Source of the DNA: Flaccisagitta enflata
Lineage: Eukaryota > Chaetognatha > Sagittoidea > Aphragmophora
Length of the DNA stretch: 64,000 nt
Direction of reading: 5' to 3'
NCBI GenBank assembly: GCA_965153355.1
Contig: OZ231127.1
Span: 44,764,001 to 44,828,000, forward strand
In this document: positions 12,601 to 22,764 of the stretch, in pieces
Numbering within the stretch: position 1 is the stretch's first letter
Layout: every line of letters starts with the position of its first letter
Program-made: the position numbers and the translations under genes
Notes under the pieces: generated by a model
Told to the model about the DNA's origin: nothing
Seen by the model: the letters and a program-made list of their open reading frames with translations, nothing else
Database searches by the model: none

Positions 12601-15600
12601 ACCCCCATCCACACCCCAACGACCACACACACAAACATACACAAAGAGTTTAAAACGCTTTTTTCACCACTTTTCAACTCGATCACCACGAACCAACGGA
12701 CTAACAGATGGACCAAAGGACCAACAAACGGACAAAGCCTTTTATAGAGTTGCATATCCGCAACTAAATAGACACTCACCTTTTGAAATGGCGTAGAACT
12801 CGTCGGGAACGTTAAAGGAATTGAGTTTGCTCGTGGGATAAAAGAGTCGCGGATCGGGATCGAGTACCGGGCAAATTCGTTCCGCACTTTCTAAAATGTC
12901 CAACAGGTTCGTCAATGCCGCTGCGTCAGTGCCACGCCTGGTGCGCAAAAGGGAATTCGCTGTCAAGATAAGTGAGCTGTCTTGACAAAGAATGAGTGTT
13001 TTACGATATCACTAATGTATTGATCTAGCGTCGTTCAAAAAAATCTTCCGACTTAACAGTTAACAGCCAGTACAAACATAGGGAGAATGACGCTAATGGC
13101 AATAAATCATAAGGAGAGCTCTGCCAACCCCAGATTGTTGGTATTTCAAAACTGGACAAATCTGGTTGAGTTAGTTTTATTCGTTGAGAAGCAGCACTCT
13201 ACTTGTAAACGCTAGTTGCTAGGGCCATAGGGAGCTAGTTTTTTTGGAACATGGTGTACATGTAGACTTACAGTACGATGGGCAAAGACTACCTAGACTA
13301 AAAGATAGATTTTCAGTATCTCAGTTTTGATCTATAAAAAAAATTATATTGCATATATATTGCAATAGAAGCTGTTGCAATATATATATATTGCAATAGA
13401 AGCTGCTCTATTGCTTGAATATATTAATTTTTCGTATCTTTCAACTTATGATTTAGCTTCATCAAAACTTCATTTTCAACGTTCTATCCTGGCCTACCAG
13501 ATCAAGCTAAAAATTTTAAACAATTTAAAAAAAAATCAGCTTAATAAGACTATTTATACAAGTTTTGCAACTTTTTTTCAAATATAACAATTAAATTAAT
13601 ATTTGGACAAAACAAAAAACCTATAAAAATGATCTAATTCAGCTGATTTCTTTTTATTAAATTTTTTGCTTCATCTGATGAGCTAAATTATAACATTGCA
13701 AAACTAAGTCAAGATAAAGTCAAGTCATAAATTGAAGAAAGAAAAAAGGAAATATATTCAAGCAATAAGGCAACCTTTAGCATAGATCTCAATATTTTTA
13801 TGGGTCAAATGAAATTAAAATAGCTAAAAATCTATACTTTGGTTTAGGTAGTCTTTGCTACCATCGTACTGTACAGGTTCCGAGCGACTCACTCTAGGCT
13901 CATGAGGAGGAATTCTTCCGTGGAACCGTCGTCGGCCGGAAGCTGAGTCGGCTGAAATCCGGCGCCGATGAGGTATTCGCGGGCGCCCTTGAGATCGAAA
14001 ACGCGCTCCCGCAGCGCTTTGTTGTTTGAGCGAATCTTCAAATATTTCTCCTCGCCCGGATGCGTAGTGATATTCTGTTCGATGAAATAAAGATTCTAAC
14101 AAAGATTCTTGTACCTAACTGTAATTTTGAAGTAACGGGGGCGGGGGCAGACAACCCCCCTCCCCCCTTTGCACTCGAACTAACAAAATCACAGCATCTA
14201 ATGTGCGCGTTTTCACTCTTTCCAAATCAAGTACAGTAGACGTCGTTTAGACTTTGAAACACGGGGGAATTCATTACAGGAAAATATTTTTAGAATATAT
14301 AATAATAAAAAGATGCTTTATTGCCCATAGGTGTTAGTTGTCATAAAAACACCTTTCCATGTATTTACGCTATAGTATCAATATTTTGAGAAATTTCTGA
14401 AGGAACATTATCTTTAATAAAATTTGCTACAACTTTCCAACAATATGTTCTGTAAGAATATTGCTCATTTAGCCGTTACTATGTGTGACAGCCCTGTGAT
14501 GCTCCCTAGCAACCGCCAAACGAGCAATATTGTTACAGAACATATTGTGGGAAAGTTATAGCAAATTTAATTTTAAATAATGTTCTTTTAAAAAATTTCT
14601 CAAAATATTGATACTACATAATATTAATGCATGGAAATGTGTTTTAATGGCCACCAACACACATGAGTAATAAATCATCCTTTTATTAATCTATATCCCA
14701 AATATCTTTTAAATTTATCTTTCTTCCTGTAACGAATTCCCCGTATTTCCAAGTCTAGACGACATCTACTGTATGACTCACAGACGGACGGGCCGACGTA
14801 TGGACCAAGCCTCTTACGTTGAGTACCCAGTCCGCGACTAAAAACTCTGAATTTGTAAGAGCCACGAAAAGCTGAAATAACTTGGAGCGCCTCACTAGAT
14901 ACCTGGATTATTTTCTTGATAGTATCGACGCAGGTTTGTATTTTCTCCGGATTTTTGTTCGTGGTTTTTATGATAAGGGCTCCCGCTTCCACGGGATCTT
15001 CTTGAAGCTGCGCAGTCAAAAATGACTCGATCCTAACGTCGATTTCGGATTTGGGGTAAGACACACCTTCATCAAACAACTCGCAACGGTAAAGTACTCG
15101 GCACATGGGCACCGAGTCCAACGTTGTCACTGATGGACCTGCGAGGATTTGAGATTCAAAGACATACACTTATTTTTTTTATAAGAACCAAGTTTATAAG
15201 AACGTTAGGCTTCAAATCGTCAAAAATTTAAGAACATGCTAAGAACATTAGAAGGCTTCATTTCTTGAAAAAATTAAGAACATTAGGCTTGAAATCTTAA
15301 AAATCTAAGAACATTTTTTTTCTGTTTTTTTTTTAATCAATTGTTCTTTGTAAATGGACAGACTCCATATCTTTTCTGTTCAGCAAATCATGTCTCACTT
15401 TATATAGCATATATTTTTCTACTTTCATTGATCTTAATTTATTTAAAATGTTTAAATCTACTTTTTTATTGTTTCATTGAAATTTTCCTTCATTTACTCC
15501 TTAATGACCAACTTAAAACTAATTAAGAACGTTCTTAATTGAAGGCTAAAAAGTGCATTTGAATTAAGAACAATTTAAAAACGTTCAAGCCTTGAAACTG

Positions 15601-18268
15601 CTGAAAATTTAAGAACATTGAAGGCTTGCTCAGAAAGTGACGTTCTTATAAAAAAAAAAAGTGCATTCTAGTCACTGGTCAGTGCATAGGTGCCTTGGAG
15701 CTACAATAGGATCAGAGGTAGATTTCAGATCCATAGTACTGTTAAACCCCACTCCAACGGATTTCAATAACAAATTTAACCTGATGAAAACAGAATTCCA
15801 TTATGAATTATGTTGGAGCCAATATCAAAGACAACAAAGACACCAAAAACAACAAAGGTACAAAGAATTGGTATCTGTTATAGGCGGAATTTTGTTAAAA
15901 GCGGTTCCGTTGGAGCGGGGTTTAACCATAGTCTCATTGACCTATGAGCATTCAGGCGGATGGAAATGGATGGTAAGGGAAATTATACGGGAATAATCAG
16001 TTCTCTCATGACCTAGCGCCAATTTCATGAGTAGGAAATCATGCATCCGCATTCGAACATTAAGCATACTTCCATTTTAGTTTTGTATAAAAAGATAAAC
16101 TGCTTACAAATCAATACCTCAATGACAACAGGAATGCAAGAAATCTTTATCGGCCGATACATGTTTAAATGCTAGCGGTGGTTCCGATCTTCTCACCCGG
16201 AGTAACACCGGCCGCAGCCGCTGCCGTTTTCTCTTCCTGGGCCAGTTCTGCACGGATTTTCGCCCTTTTAGCAGCCATGGCAGAACTACCGGGTTTGGGC
16301 TGGGCCGCTCGGGCCATCGCAGCCGCAGCGGCACGTTGAGCGCCATCCGATGGCAACTAGAAAATGTTTCAATGAAAAAAAAAAGAGTTGATTAGGCAGT
16401 CATTCATGGATAGGCAGACGCGACGATGAATTTGAATGTGCTCAGTAGGATGGGCACAAAATGGGCATTTAAAAGAAAAATCATTCAAACCCAATCTACT
16501 TGAAAAAATCAAGTTGGACATGATCTAAACACCACGTCATCAATACTGTAATTGCATAGAATGTCTATGAGAGGAATTTCTTTCAAAACTACAGCAATCA
16601 ATTCTACACAACTACAGCATTGATGACGTGATGTCAAGATCAGGTCCAAATCGATTTCCAACTAGCCTGTGCTCTAATTATGCAAACGGAACATAAAAAG
16701 TGCTTAGAAATGGATTTCTATCCAAATGCCCAAATTGAGCCCACTCTAGTGCTTAGTCGTGTGCACGAGATTACATGATAGTATGTCGGTCCGTCCGTCG
16801 ATCGCCCGTAATACTATTGATTTTGTCATTTAAAAAAAAAATATATAATATTGCAAATCAATTGTTTCTCAAAAGGTAGTTATCATTATTGAATGTTGCC
16901 TTGCAGAGACTTGTTATGTCGTTTTTTTCTACTTTTTGGATATTGTTTACATGACAAACTTAATACCAATAGGGCTTTCTACATATATCATGTCAAGCCA
17001 CCTCACATTCGTCAAATAAAACAAATATTGTTATTTTTCTCTTCTCTGAGAAGAGAAAAAAACAGTGAAAATGGAAAGATACAGAAAGATCCGAGCAGAT
17101 AAAAAAATCACTTTCAGAACCCGAGTAGTGAGTACTTCAGACTGACATTCAGCCATTCAAATGCCCTATTGCTGCCCTAGACCCTGCCCCCGACCCTGCT
17201 CTAAAGCGGTCCCTCTTTTGTAGAAACTGTGCGACTATCGCGACGCTCTTTTTCTTGTATAATTACGCGCACGGGGCCGCTGCGGATTCTATGACAGCAA
17301 AGTGACAGCTGCTGGTCCATTCTGTCTGCGTTTGGGAGAAGGATGGCTGTCTGTCTGTCTGGTTTGGGAGCTCAGAGGAGATACGGCTGTCTACTAATGA
17401 TTCTCTCTTTTTGTCTCTTTTAAGTGCCCTTTTATCTCGCGTGATGTATTTAGACACATTGACACTATTCACGTCTCATTGGCTTCGTAGTCTGCGCGTT
17501 TTGGTCTGCCCGCGTTTTATATACCGCCTGTCTTTCTGTGCGTTCTCCGCTGACTTTCTCCATTATACCGATGCTTTTTGCTCCCCGTCATTTTGTGTCT
17601 TTTTTGTGGGTTTTCTCACGTTTTCTCGTCTCTTCACTTTTGCCACTCTTCCCACTTCTCTCGTTGTCTCTCCTTCTGGTCGGCGAAAACCGCAATTACT
17701 GGTATTCCTTAGGCTTAATCGTTGTTGTATGCACGGTCTTTCATATAAATTCTTTCAGAAACATTTCCAGCAGCAAGAACTACAACCATTTATTATTTCA
17801 AAGATTTGCCTAGTTTATTGACCATTGGATATGATCTTCATATGGCCCAGGGTTATTCCCCTCGAATTAACACAGAATGAAATAGGAAAATACTTAAAGA
17901 ACAAATTTTTAAAATAATTGATTTGCCAAAAAAAGTAATAACTTCAACACAATCATAAAAATAGACATGACAAAAACAATAATTGCAATGACAACAATAA
18001 TGACAATGACAACCATAGCTTCAATACCAAAGCAAGGCTAATACCCCTAAGGTTTCATTCAACTAGACCATTTCGGATAAGAAAAACATCAAAATATATA
18101 TCAAGTCATTATTCCCGAGATGTTGTATGGTGAGGCAACATGAAAGCTGGGTATTTTAGACAACTAGACAACAAACTATTCCAAGGAGGTTGTAAGAAAA
18201 ATGTCAGAATTACGGGCCCGATAAATTTCAAGGTACATACCAGGGCACATTCATGGGCAGGCCCAGGC

Positions 18269-18352
<84 letters not shown>

Positions 18353-18426
18353 GTCCAAGCGTGATTGCATGTCTGTCTCCATCTGCCTAGCGTGATTGCA
18401 CGTCTCATGATGTCTGTCTCCAATTG

Positions 18427-18463
<37 letters not shown>

Positions 18464-18630
18464 TGTTTCTGGGCCTGCTGGTGGCACGCGGGCGTCGGGT
18501 TGGGGCGTGTAGCGGAAGTGGGTGCGGGAGTTTGATCAGATGAATCGCCAGCGAGGGAGTGCCCAGCACCTAATTTTTTGAATTTGTATTCGAGCTTCTT
18601 CTTCTCAAAGAATTTCTTGATCGCGGACAT
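6700..18630 (-). CDS. UBXN6: UBX domain-containing protein 6 (UBXD1), p97/VCP cofactor
   Basis: Seven exons join in phase: 18630-18463, 16356-16197, 15138-14903, 14074-13893, 12937-12780, 9822-9664, 6980-6700; all GT-AG; 447 residues, stop TGA. The start MSAIKKFFEKKKLEYKFKK matches the UBXN6 N-terminus. A VIM-like p97-binding helix (RAAAAAMAR) is at about residues 62-72. A PUB domain, which binds the p97 C-terminus, spans about 125-250. A helical linker (RTKAMRERDEQRELRKYRY) follows, then a UBX domain at about 338-418 ending LVPSAVVNVTF. As in known UBXN6, the UBX loop lacks the FPR motif, so p97 contact should be through VIM and PUB. The family acts in caveolin and lysosome-damage sorting and in p97-dependent degradation in the cytosol. 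Length and domain order match the family closely. Introns are full of repeats. A CRE-like TGACGT/ACGTCA lies at the start codon. Confidence 0.96.
7225..7345. repeat. Short array of AACATTTTAGC-type units
   Basis: About ten irregular 10-13 bp units (ttagtaacattttagcaac, ttttagcatcatttc) in the last UBXN6 intron. A similar array (agcactttttgg / agcacattttag, about 9150-9265) lies on the far side of the 19-bp minisatellite in the same orientation. Confidence 0.6.
7478..9130. repeat. 19-bp minisatellite GAAAGACATGAAGAGACAG, about 85 copies
   Basis: The core 7480-8330 is about 45 almost identical 19-bp units. Units from 8330 to 9130 are diverged (acatgaag to acgtgaag, cgggaaagacg). Because 19 is not divisible by 3 and the unit has no stop on the minus strand, all three minus frames stay open, giving spurious ORFs up to 596 codons with a 19-residue period. 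It lies inside the last UBXN6 intron. Confidence 0.95.
9150..9265. repeat. Short array of GCACTTTTTGG / GCACATTTTAG units
   Basis: Tandem 11-12 bp units directly after the 19-bp minisatellite, similar to the array at 7225-7345 on its other side. The pair may mark the two ends of one composite repeat. Confidence 0.6.
9927..10529. mobile_element. Family C foldback element, 603 bp
   Basis: It begins acagtacgttgggagcaatg and ends in its imperfect reverse complement, cactgctcctatcgtactgt. Pairing continues inward through ctagactggaggata / tatcctccagtctag and gatctaggccaattaaagg / cctttaataaacttagatc. It has no ORF. The same family and the same length occur at 13270-13872. It lies in intron 5 of UBXN6, about 100 bp from the exon 6 acceptor. 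Confidence 0.85.
10578..10709 (+). mobile_element. Family A element, truncated
   Basis: Shows tgtgggcaggagcagtgcgg, then a short gacggacggacggac core and aaagcggggtgtagagcc. Both terminal inverted motifs are lost or decayed. Confidence 0.6.
11260..11455 (+). mobile_element. Family A element, GTGC class
   Basis: Has ccggatacacggctacccta, AGTCGCGTGC, gggtgggcagg, a gaccgacc core at about 11397-11420, then gcggggtgtagagtcgcg and a decayed right end aCACGCGAaaa. It is in intron 5 of UBXN6. Confidence 0.8.
12545..12768 (+). mobile_element. Family A variant element abutting the exon 5 splice donor
   Basis: The left end reads aacaagtgacgcggggtcac then cGTTGCGGgcgggtgggcagg. The core is gaccaaaggaccaacaaacggac and the right end is tagagttgcatatCCGCAACtaaa. 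Left GTTGCGG pairs with right CCGCAAC. It ends 11 bases from the 5' splice site of UBXN6 exon 5. Confidence 0.75.
13270..13872. mobile_element. Family C foldback element, 603 bp
   Basis: Ends acagtacgatgggcaaagac and gtctttgctaccatcgtact are inverted copies, with pairing continuing inward. Length equals that of the copy at 9927. It lies in intron 4 of UBXN6 and ends about 20 bases from the exon 4 donor. Confidence 0.85.
14125..14845 (+). mobile_element. Family A variant split by a foldback element
   Basis: A decayed left half (gtaacgggggcgggggcag) is at about 14132. The right half, gacggacgggccgacg...cagtccgcgactaaaaac, is at 14777-14845. Between them is the family D foldback at 14231-14774. 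It lies in intron 3 of UBXN6. Confidence 0.5.
14231..14774. mobile_element. Family D foldback element, about 544 bp
   Basis: The left end tacagtagacgtcgtttaga is the imperfect reverse complement of the right end tctagacgacatctactgta. Pairing continues through the arms (cccgtgttt/aattccccg, tatcaatattttgagaaatt on both sides, aatatgttctgtaa / ttacagaacatatt). It is non-coding and sits in intron 3 of UBXN6. Confidence 0.85.
15166..15663. mobile_element. Family E MITE (TTTTTATAAGAAC ends), 498 bp
   Basis: The termini are acactt(a)ttttttttataagaac and gttcttataaaaaaaaaaagtg. Internal motifs of the type aggcttcaaat...ttaagaacat are repeated in both orientations. The left end is 28 bases from the UBXN6 exon 3 acceptor. 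Two further copies are at 19673 and 20745. Confidence 0.8.
16443..16748. mobile_element. Family F foldback element, about 306 bp
   Basis: The ends are related to AGAGTGGGCTCAATTTGGGC (the right end 16731-16748 reads gcccaaattgagcccactct reversed). The centre pairs gatgacgtgatg with catcaatactgtaattgc. The same family recurs at 50262. It is in intron 1 of UBXN6. Confidence 0.7.
18267..18345. repeat. (CT)n microsatellite
   Basis: Nearly pure dinucleotide run in UBXN6 intron 1. A second run at 18428-18460 is continuous with the exon 1 splice donor, so on the minus strand the intron begins GTGAGAGAGAGA. Confidence 0.95.
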
Positions 18631-19004
18631 TCTGACGTTACGCGGTTGACAAGGCGTCTATTGATGCATGTGTAATGGAATATGCTAGAGAACAGCGGCA
18701 GGGAAAGTATTACTTTGTTATTTGACTAACAACTGTAAATTAGTCAGCTGGAAATGGCGAGAAATTGTAAGAATGGGATGGTCTTTTGTCAACGCTGCCA
18801 TGATCGAGTACGCCTCTAGTGCTTGCGCAAATAAAACTAGGAAGAGAAAAAAGAACAACGGAGTGATGAGGCACAGGCTCGCGCGATTGTTGACCCGAGT
18901 CCCCGGATCCCAGTAGGACGGTATCTCCCGCAGGTATGGGAAACCAAACAAAGGTATTCATTCTCTCTTCATGTCTTTCATTAGTCTTGTTTTGATGATA
19001 ATAC

Positions 19005-19576
19005 TTTTTTTTGGGCAACGGCCCCAAATCAGGCCTATCAGTTTATCAATTTATCAGCCTATCAATTTAGGCCTATCAATTTATCAGCCTATCAATTTAG
19101 GCCTCTCAGAAACTCAATCAGGCCTTTCAAACCCCAAATCAGGCTTACCAGACCTCAAATTAGGCCTCTTAGAACCCTAATCAGGCCTCTCAGAACCCTA
19201 GTCAGGCCTTCCAGATCCAAAATCAGGCTTTGATTGACCCCATATCAGTCCTCTTGGACCCCTGATCAGGCCATCCATACCTCAAATCAGGCCTCTCAGA
19301 CCCTAATTTAGGCCTTTCAGTACCTAATTCAGTTCTCTAAGATCCAAATTAAGCCTTTTCAGACCCCAAATCTGGCCCTTCAAGGCATCTTAGACCACAA
19401 ATCAGGCAACTCAGACCTCAAATCAGGATACTTGGACCCAAAATCATGTATAACAGACCCTGCAATGCCCCTAACAGCCCCACCAGGGCCGCTGCCCCTC
19501 TCATCATCTGATGCCAATAAAAACTAACATAGGGGTATCGGGTACCGCTGACCATGTAACGCTATTGCGACTATTA
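19005..19576 (+). mobile_element. Family B element with TCAGGCCT array
   Basis: Starts ttttttttgggcaacggccc. The interior is about 20 degenerate units of 20-22 bp of the type aatcaggcctctcagacccc. It ends gggccgctgcccctctcatc, then tatcgggtaccgctgaccat and gtaacgctattgcgactatt. Start and end inverted motifs (GGGCaaCGGCCC / GGGCCGCTGCCC) match the family. Confidence 0.8.
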
Positions 19577-19672
19577 TATAATAGTAAAGGTGGGTTTTGA
19601 TACCGAGTCTCTTGTAAATACATTTCTCTTGGTTCCTCTTGTTGGCTCAGCCAATGTTGCTACTAGTCTACT

Positions 19673-20411
19673 ACACCCTTTTCTTTTCATAAGAACATGT
19701 TATTTTTTTCTGAGGCTCGATGTTCTTATTTCTAGGGCAATTTGAGGCTCAAACTGTTCTTAGAATGTTTTTATTTTTCCAAGCACCAGCTTACTGTATT
19801 TCCTGTAATTAGTGCCCCGGGCGCTTTTGAAATTGAAAGGAAACATTGCCATTTCTAACCTGCAATTAGTGCCTGCCTAATTTGCTCATATGTAAATATT
19901 TTCTTTTAAAACATCACTAATTGACAATCTTTTGTAAAGGAATGGAGTAAAACACTAAAACAGCGAATATTCTGCTGCAAAACATACAAATTTTACCAAA
20001 AAAACTTTACATTACATTTTAAAGGATTTTTTTCAAAAATATATTGTTGTCATAAGATTATTCATTCATGAAGAGAAGGGGGCGCTAATTAGAGGGGGGG
20101 GCGATAAATACAGGAAATATGGTATGCAAAAATGTTTTTTTTTCTGTTATCTGAATCTGATCTCGAATTGAAAGGTTAAAAATACTATAATATTAATCGC
20201 AAACAAATCAAATTAAAGTGCAAGACTATTTGAAATCAACTGCAATCACAATTGTTTCTGTTTGCACTGTTCCTTTATTAGCCTGAAGCAAACATTTTGA
20301 TAATTCTCCCTGTTATTAAGCTGACGATGTTCTTATGATTGTTACTATTTTTTTCCAGATCTGAGCCTCAATGTTCTTATAAACAAGGTTCTTAGTCAAA
20401 GAAAAGAGTGT
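19673..20411. mobile_element. Family E MITE, interrupted
   Basis: Ends acacccttttcttttcataa and aaagaaaagagtgt with internal ataagaac/gttcttat motifs. A different MITE (19792-20124) is inserted within it. Confidence 0.7.
19792..20124. mobile_element. MITE with TACTGTATTTCCTGTA ends, nested in family E
   Basis: The left end tactgtatttcctgtaatta and the right end aatacaggaaatatggta are inverted copies. gtgccccgggcgc / gggggcgctaattag continue the pairing. The flanks allow a TA target duplication. The nesting gives relative age: it is younger than its host MITE. Confidence 0.65.
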
Positions 20412-20744
20412 AAAGTAGTGGCAGCCATCGTTATTTTTAGATTGTTTTCATTTATCTTACTTTCTCTATCTGTACACGTAGGACACTGACGTAGGGCACC
20501 GACGGAGGATGTGCCGGCCAACTTGCTAGGGTAGGATTCGGCTTTTCAGCCCCCTCCAAGGCAAATGTTTGTTTGTTTTTGGTCCATAACTAAGGAAACA
20601 TGAGTCGTGTAGGCTGATTTCAGTCTCTCTTGCCCGCTTATTCACGAGCATTCGATATAATCTTTTTGAGTGCTACTTAAGAGAATAAGCCATGCGCTGC
20701 AAATCCATGCATGCGGTGCATCTGGCACTTTCGATGTAAGCAAT

Positions 20745-21176
20745 ATACACTTTTTTTTTTTTTTATAAGAACGTCATTTTTTTTTCGAAGGCTTCATGTT
20801 CTTATTTTTGAAGCCAAATGAAGCCTTCAACGTTCTTAGTGCGTTCTTAATTTAAAATACTATATAAACTATAGAAAACCTTATAAGATACTATTATTTA
20901 CTTATATCAAATATATTTTAAATAAATATTGTTAAAACAAATGTTAAACATTAAAATCTAAAGATGTTTTTATGATATTTATATAAAAAATCATATAATA
21001 TTATCTAAATTATACTAAAATTCAAGTATTTTTACAATATTCTTTAAATATTACCTTCAGCGAAATTTTTTTTCAAGATTTGAAGCCTTTGTATGTTCTT
21101 AAGATGTTCTTAATTTTGGGGCCATTCGAAGCCTTGATGTTCTTATAAACTAGGTTCTTATAAAAAAAAAGTGTAT
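20745..21176. mobile_element. Family E MITE, 432 bp
   Basis: Termini atacactttttttttttttt-ataagaac and gttcttataaaaaaaaagtgtat. Internal aggcttcaatgttcttat blocks occur on both strands. Confidence 0.85.
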
Positions 21177-22365
21177 GTCACAGTGCAAACGAGTACGCAA
21201 TTTGACAAGTCGAAATGGTTTATAACGATATTTTTTTATCTTTTCTATTCATTGATTTTTATTGAGATAAGGGATTTGTTGTTGGTAATCATCAATTTTT
21301 TGCATAGAAAAGCGTTTATCTGTACCATGTACAGGGTGTTTCACATCAAATGATATATAAGAAAACGATGTTGTTCTGCTTCTAAAAATAAGACAATAAT
21401 TCTGAAAATAGATTCCTTGAGCTCTTAAGCTCCGATTTTTCATTGGTTTAAGTTGAGTAGTTTGGTTTTTCATTGGTTTAAGTTAAGTAGTTTGGCCACA
21501 ACATAGATTTGAAGTAAAATGAACATTTACAGTCAATGTGTTTTTTTTCCTGTAAGTTTTTCTTTAAATCATTCTCACGTCTAAACGGTTTGACTCAGAC
21601 GTCTTTGTTTAAAAAAAGAATATAAGATTATTCATGGAAGTGACTGTCTTAAAATTGAGCTTTTAAGAGATTTGTTCAGGAATTCCATCGGAAAATAATG
21701 GATCCATCAAATGCTTTGTTGAATGCTCAATATTGATATATGACAAGTGGAACAATATATCTGAATATATAAAGATTTATGTCGGATCATATTAGAAACT
21801 GACAAACTTACTACACGAATTAGAAGAAAAGACGCACCTTTTCATTTGCTGATAAAACTGACTTAAAAAGGGTTAAAAAGATTTTTTTAGACAGACTGAT
21901 TTTGAAGATTTTTCAAATTATCTCTCATTCTAGACCAATCCCAGATCTGTATCTTTAACGGTTTAGGAGCTGGAGCTCTCTAAAGTGAGATACCATTTTG
22001 CTGAATTGCATCTTTATCAAAAGAACTGCAAAAACAAATTTGGCAACATTTTTACTCCAATTAATGCCATTTCCAAACGAAAAAAGATAGAGATACCAGA
22101 TTGGCGCCAATTGAAAGAGTTTTTCAAGGGCTTCAAAATGGTCTAAGATTTTAATTAGTTTTTTTGATTTTCAATGGCGCAATCAGCTCTTTAAAAGTGC
22201 GTCTTTTTTTTTAATTCACATAGTACATCGCTTAATGTAAAAGGCGCTATTTAGGTTGTTAACGAAAGCTTGGAAAAGAACTTACGTATTTTCCAAATCG
22301 CAAGAAACGGGAAATAGATGATTGAAAATCTTTTCCAGCAGGTTGACGGTAACATCACATTTGTT
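21177..22365. other. No recognisable feature
   Basis: AT-rich DNA. A gtacagggtgtttcacatc motif near 21331 resembles a DNA-transposon end, but I found no inverted mate. Confidence 0.4.
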
Positions 22366-22552
22366 TCTTCCCTTTCTTTCTTTCCTTCTTTCCTTCTTTC
22401 CTTCTTTCCTTCTTTCCTTCTTTCCTTCTTTCCTTCTTTCTTTCTTTCTTTCTTTCTTTCTTTCATTTTTCTTTTTTTCTTATCTTCTTTTCCTCTTTTT
22501 CTTTTTTGTCGTTTTGTCTTATCTTCTTTCCCTCTTTCTTTCTTTCTTTCAT

Positions 22553-22626
<74 letters not shown>

Positions 22627-22665
22627 TTTTTTTCTTTTCTTCTTTCCCTCTTTTTCTTTTTTTCG

Positions 22666-22761
<96 letters not shown>
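22366..22761. repeat. (TTCC)n, (TTTC)n and (CT)n compound microsatellite
   Basis: Successive blocks of ttcc, tttc and a pure (CT) run of about 90 bases. It directly abuts the left end of a DNA transposon relic. ORFs here are artefacts. Confidence 0.95.

Positions 22762-22763
<2 letters not shown>

Positions 22764-22764
<1 letters not shown>

Noticed and set aside
12545-12768. Family A as an introner (intron-creating element)
   Set aside because: Element ends do not coincide with splice sites, introns hold several unrelated elements, and no intron consists of a single element.
21325-21350. gtacagggtgtttcacatc as a DNA-transposon terminus
   Set aside because: No inverted mate was found within several kilobases.
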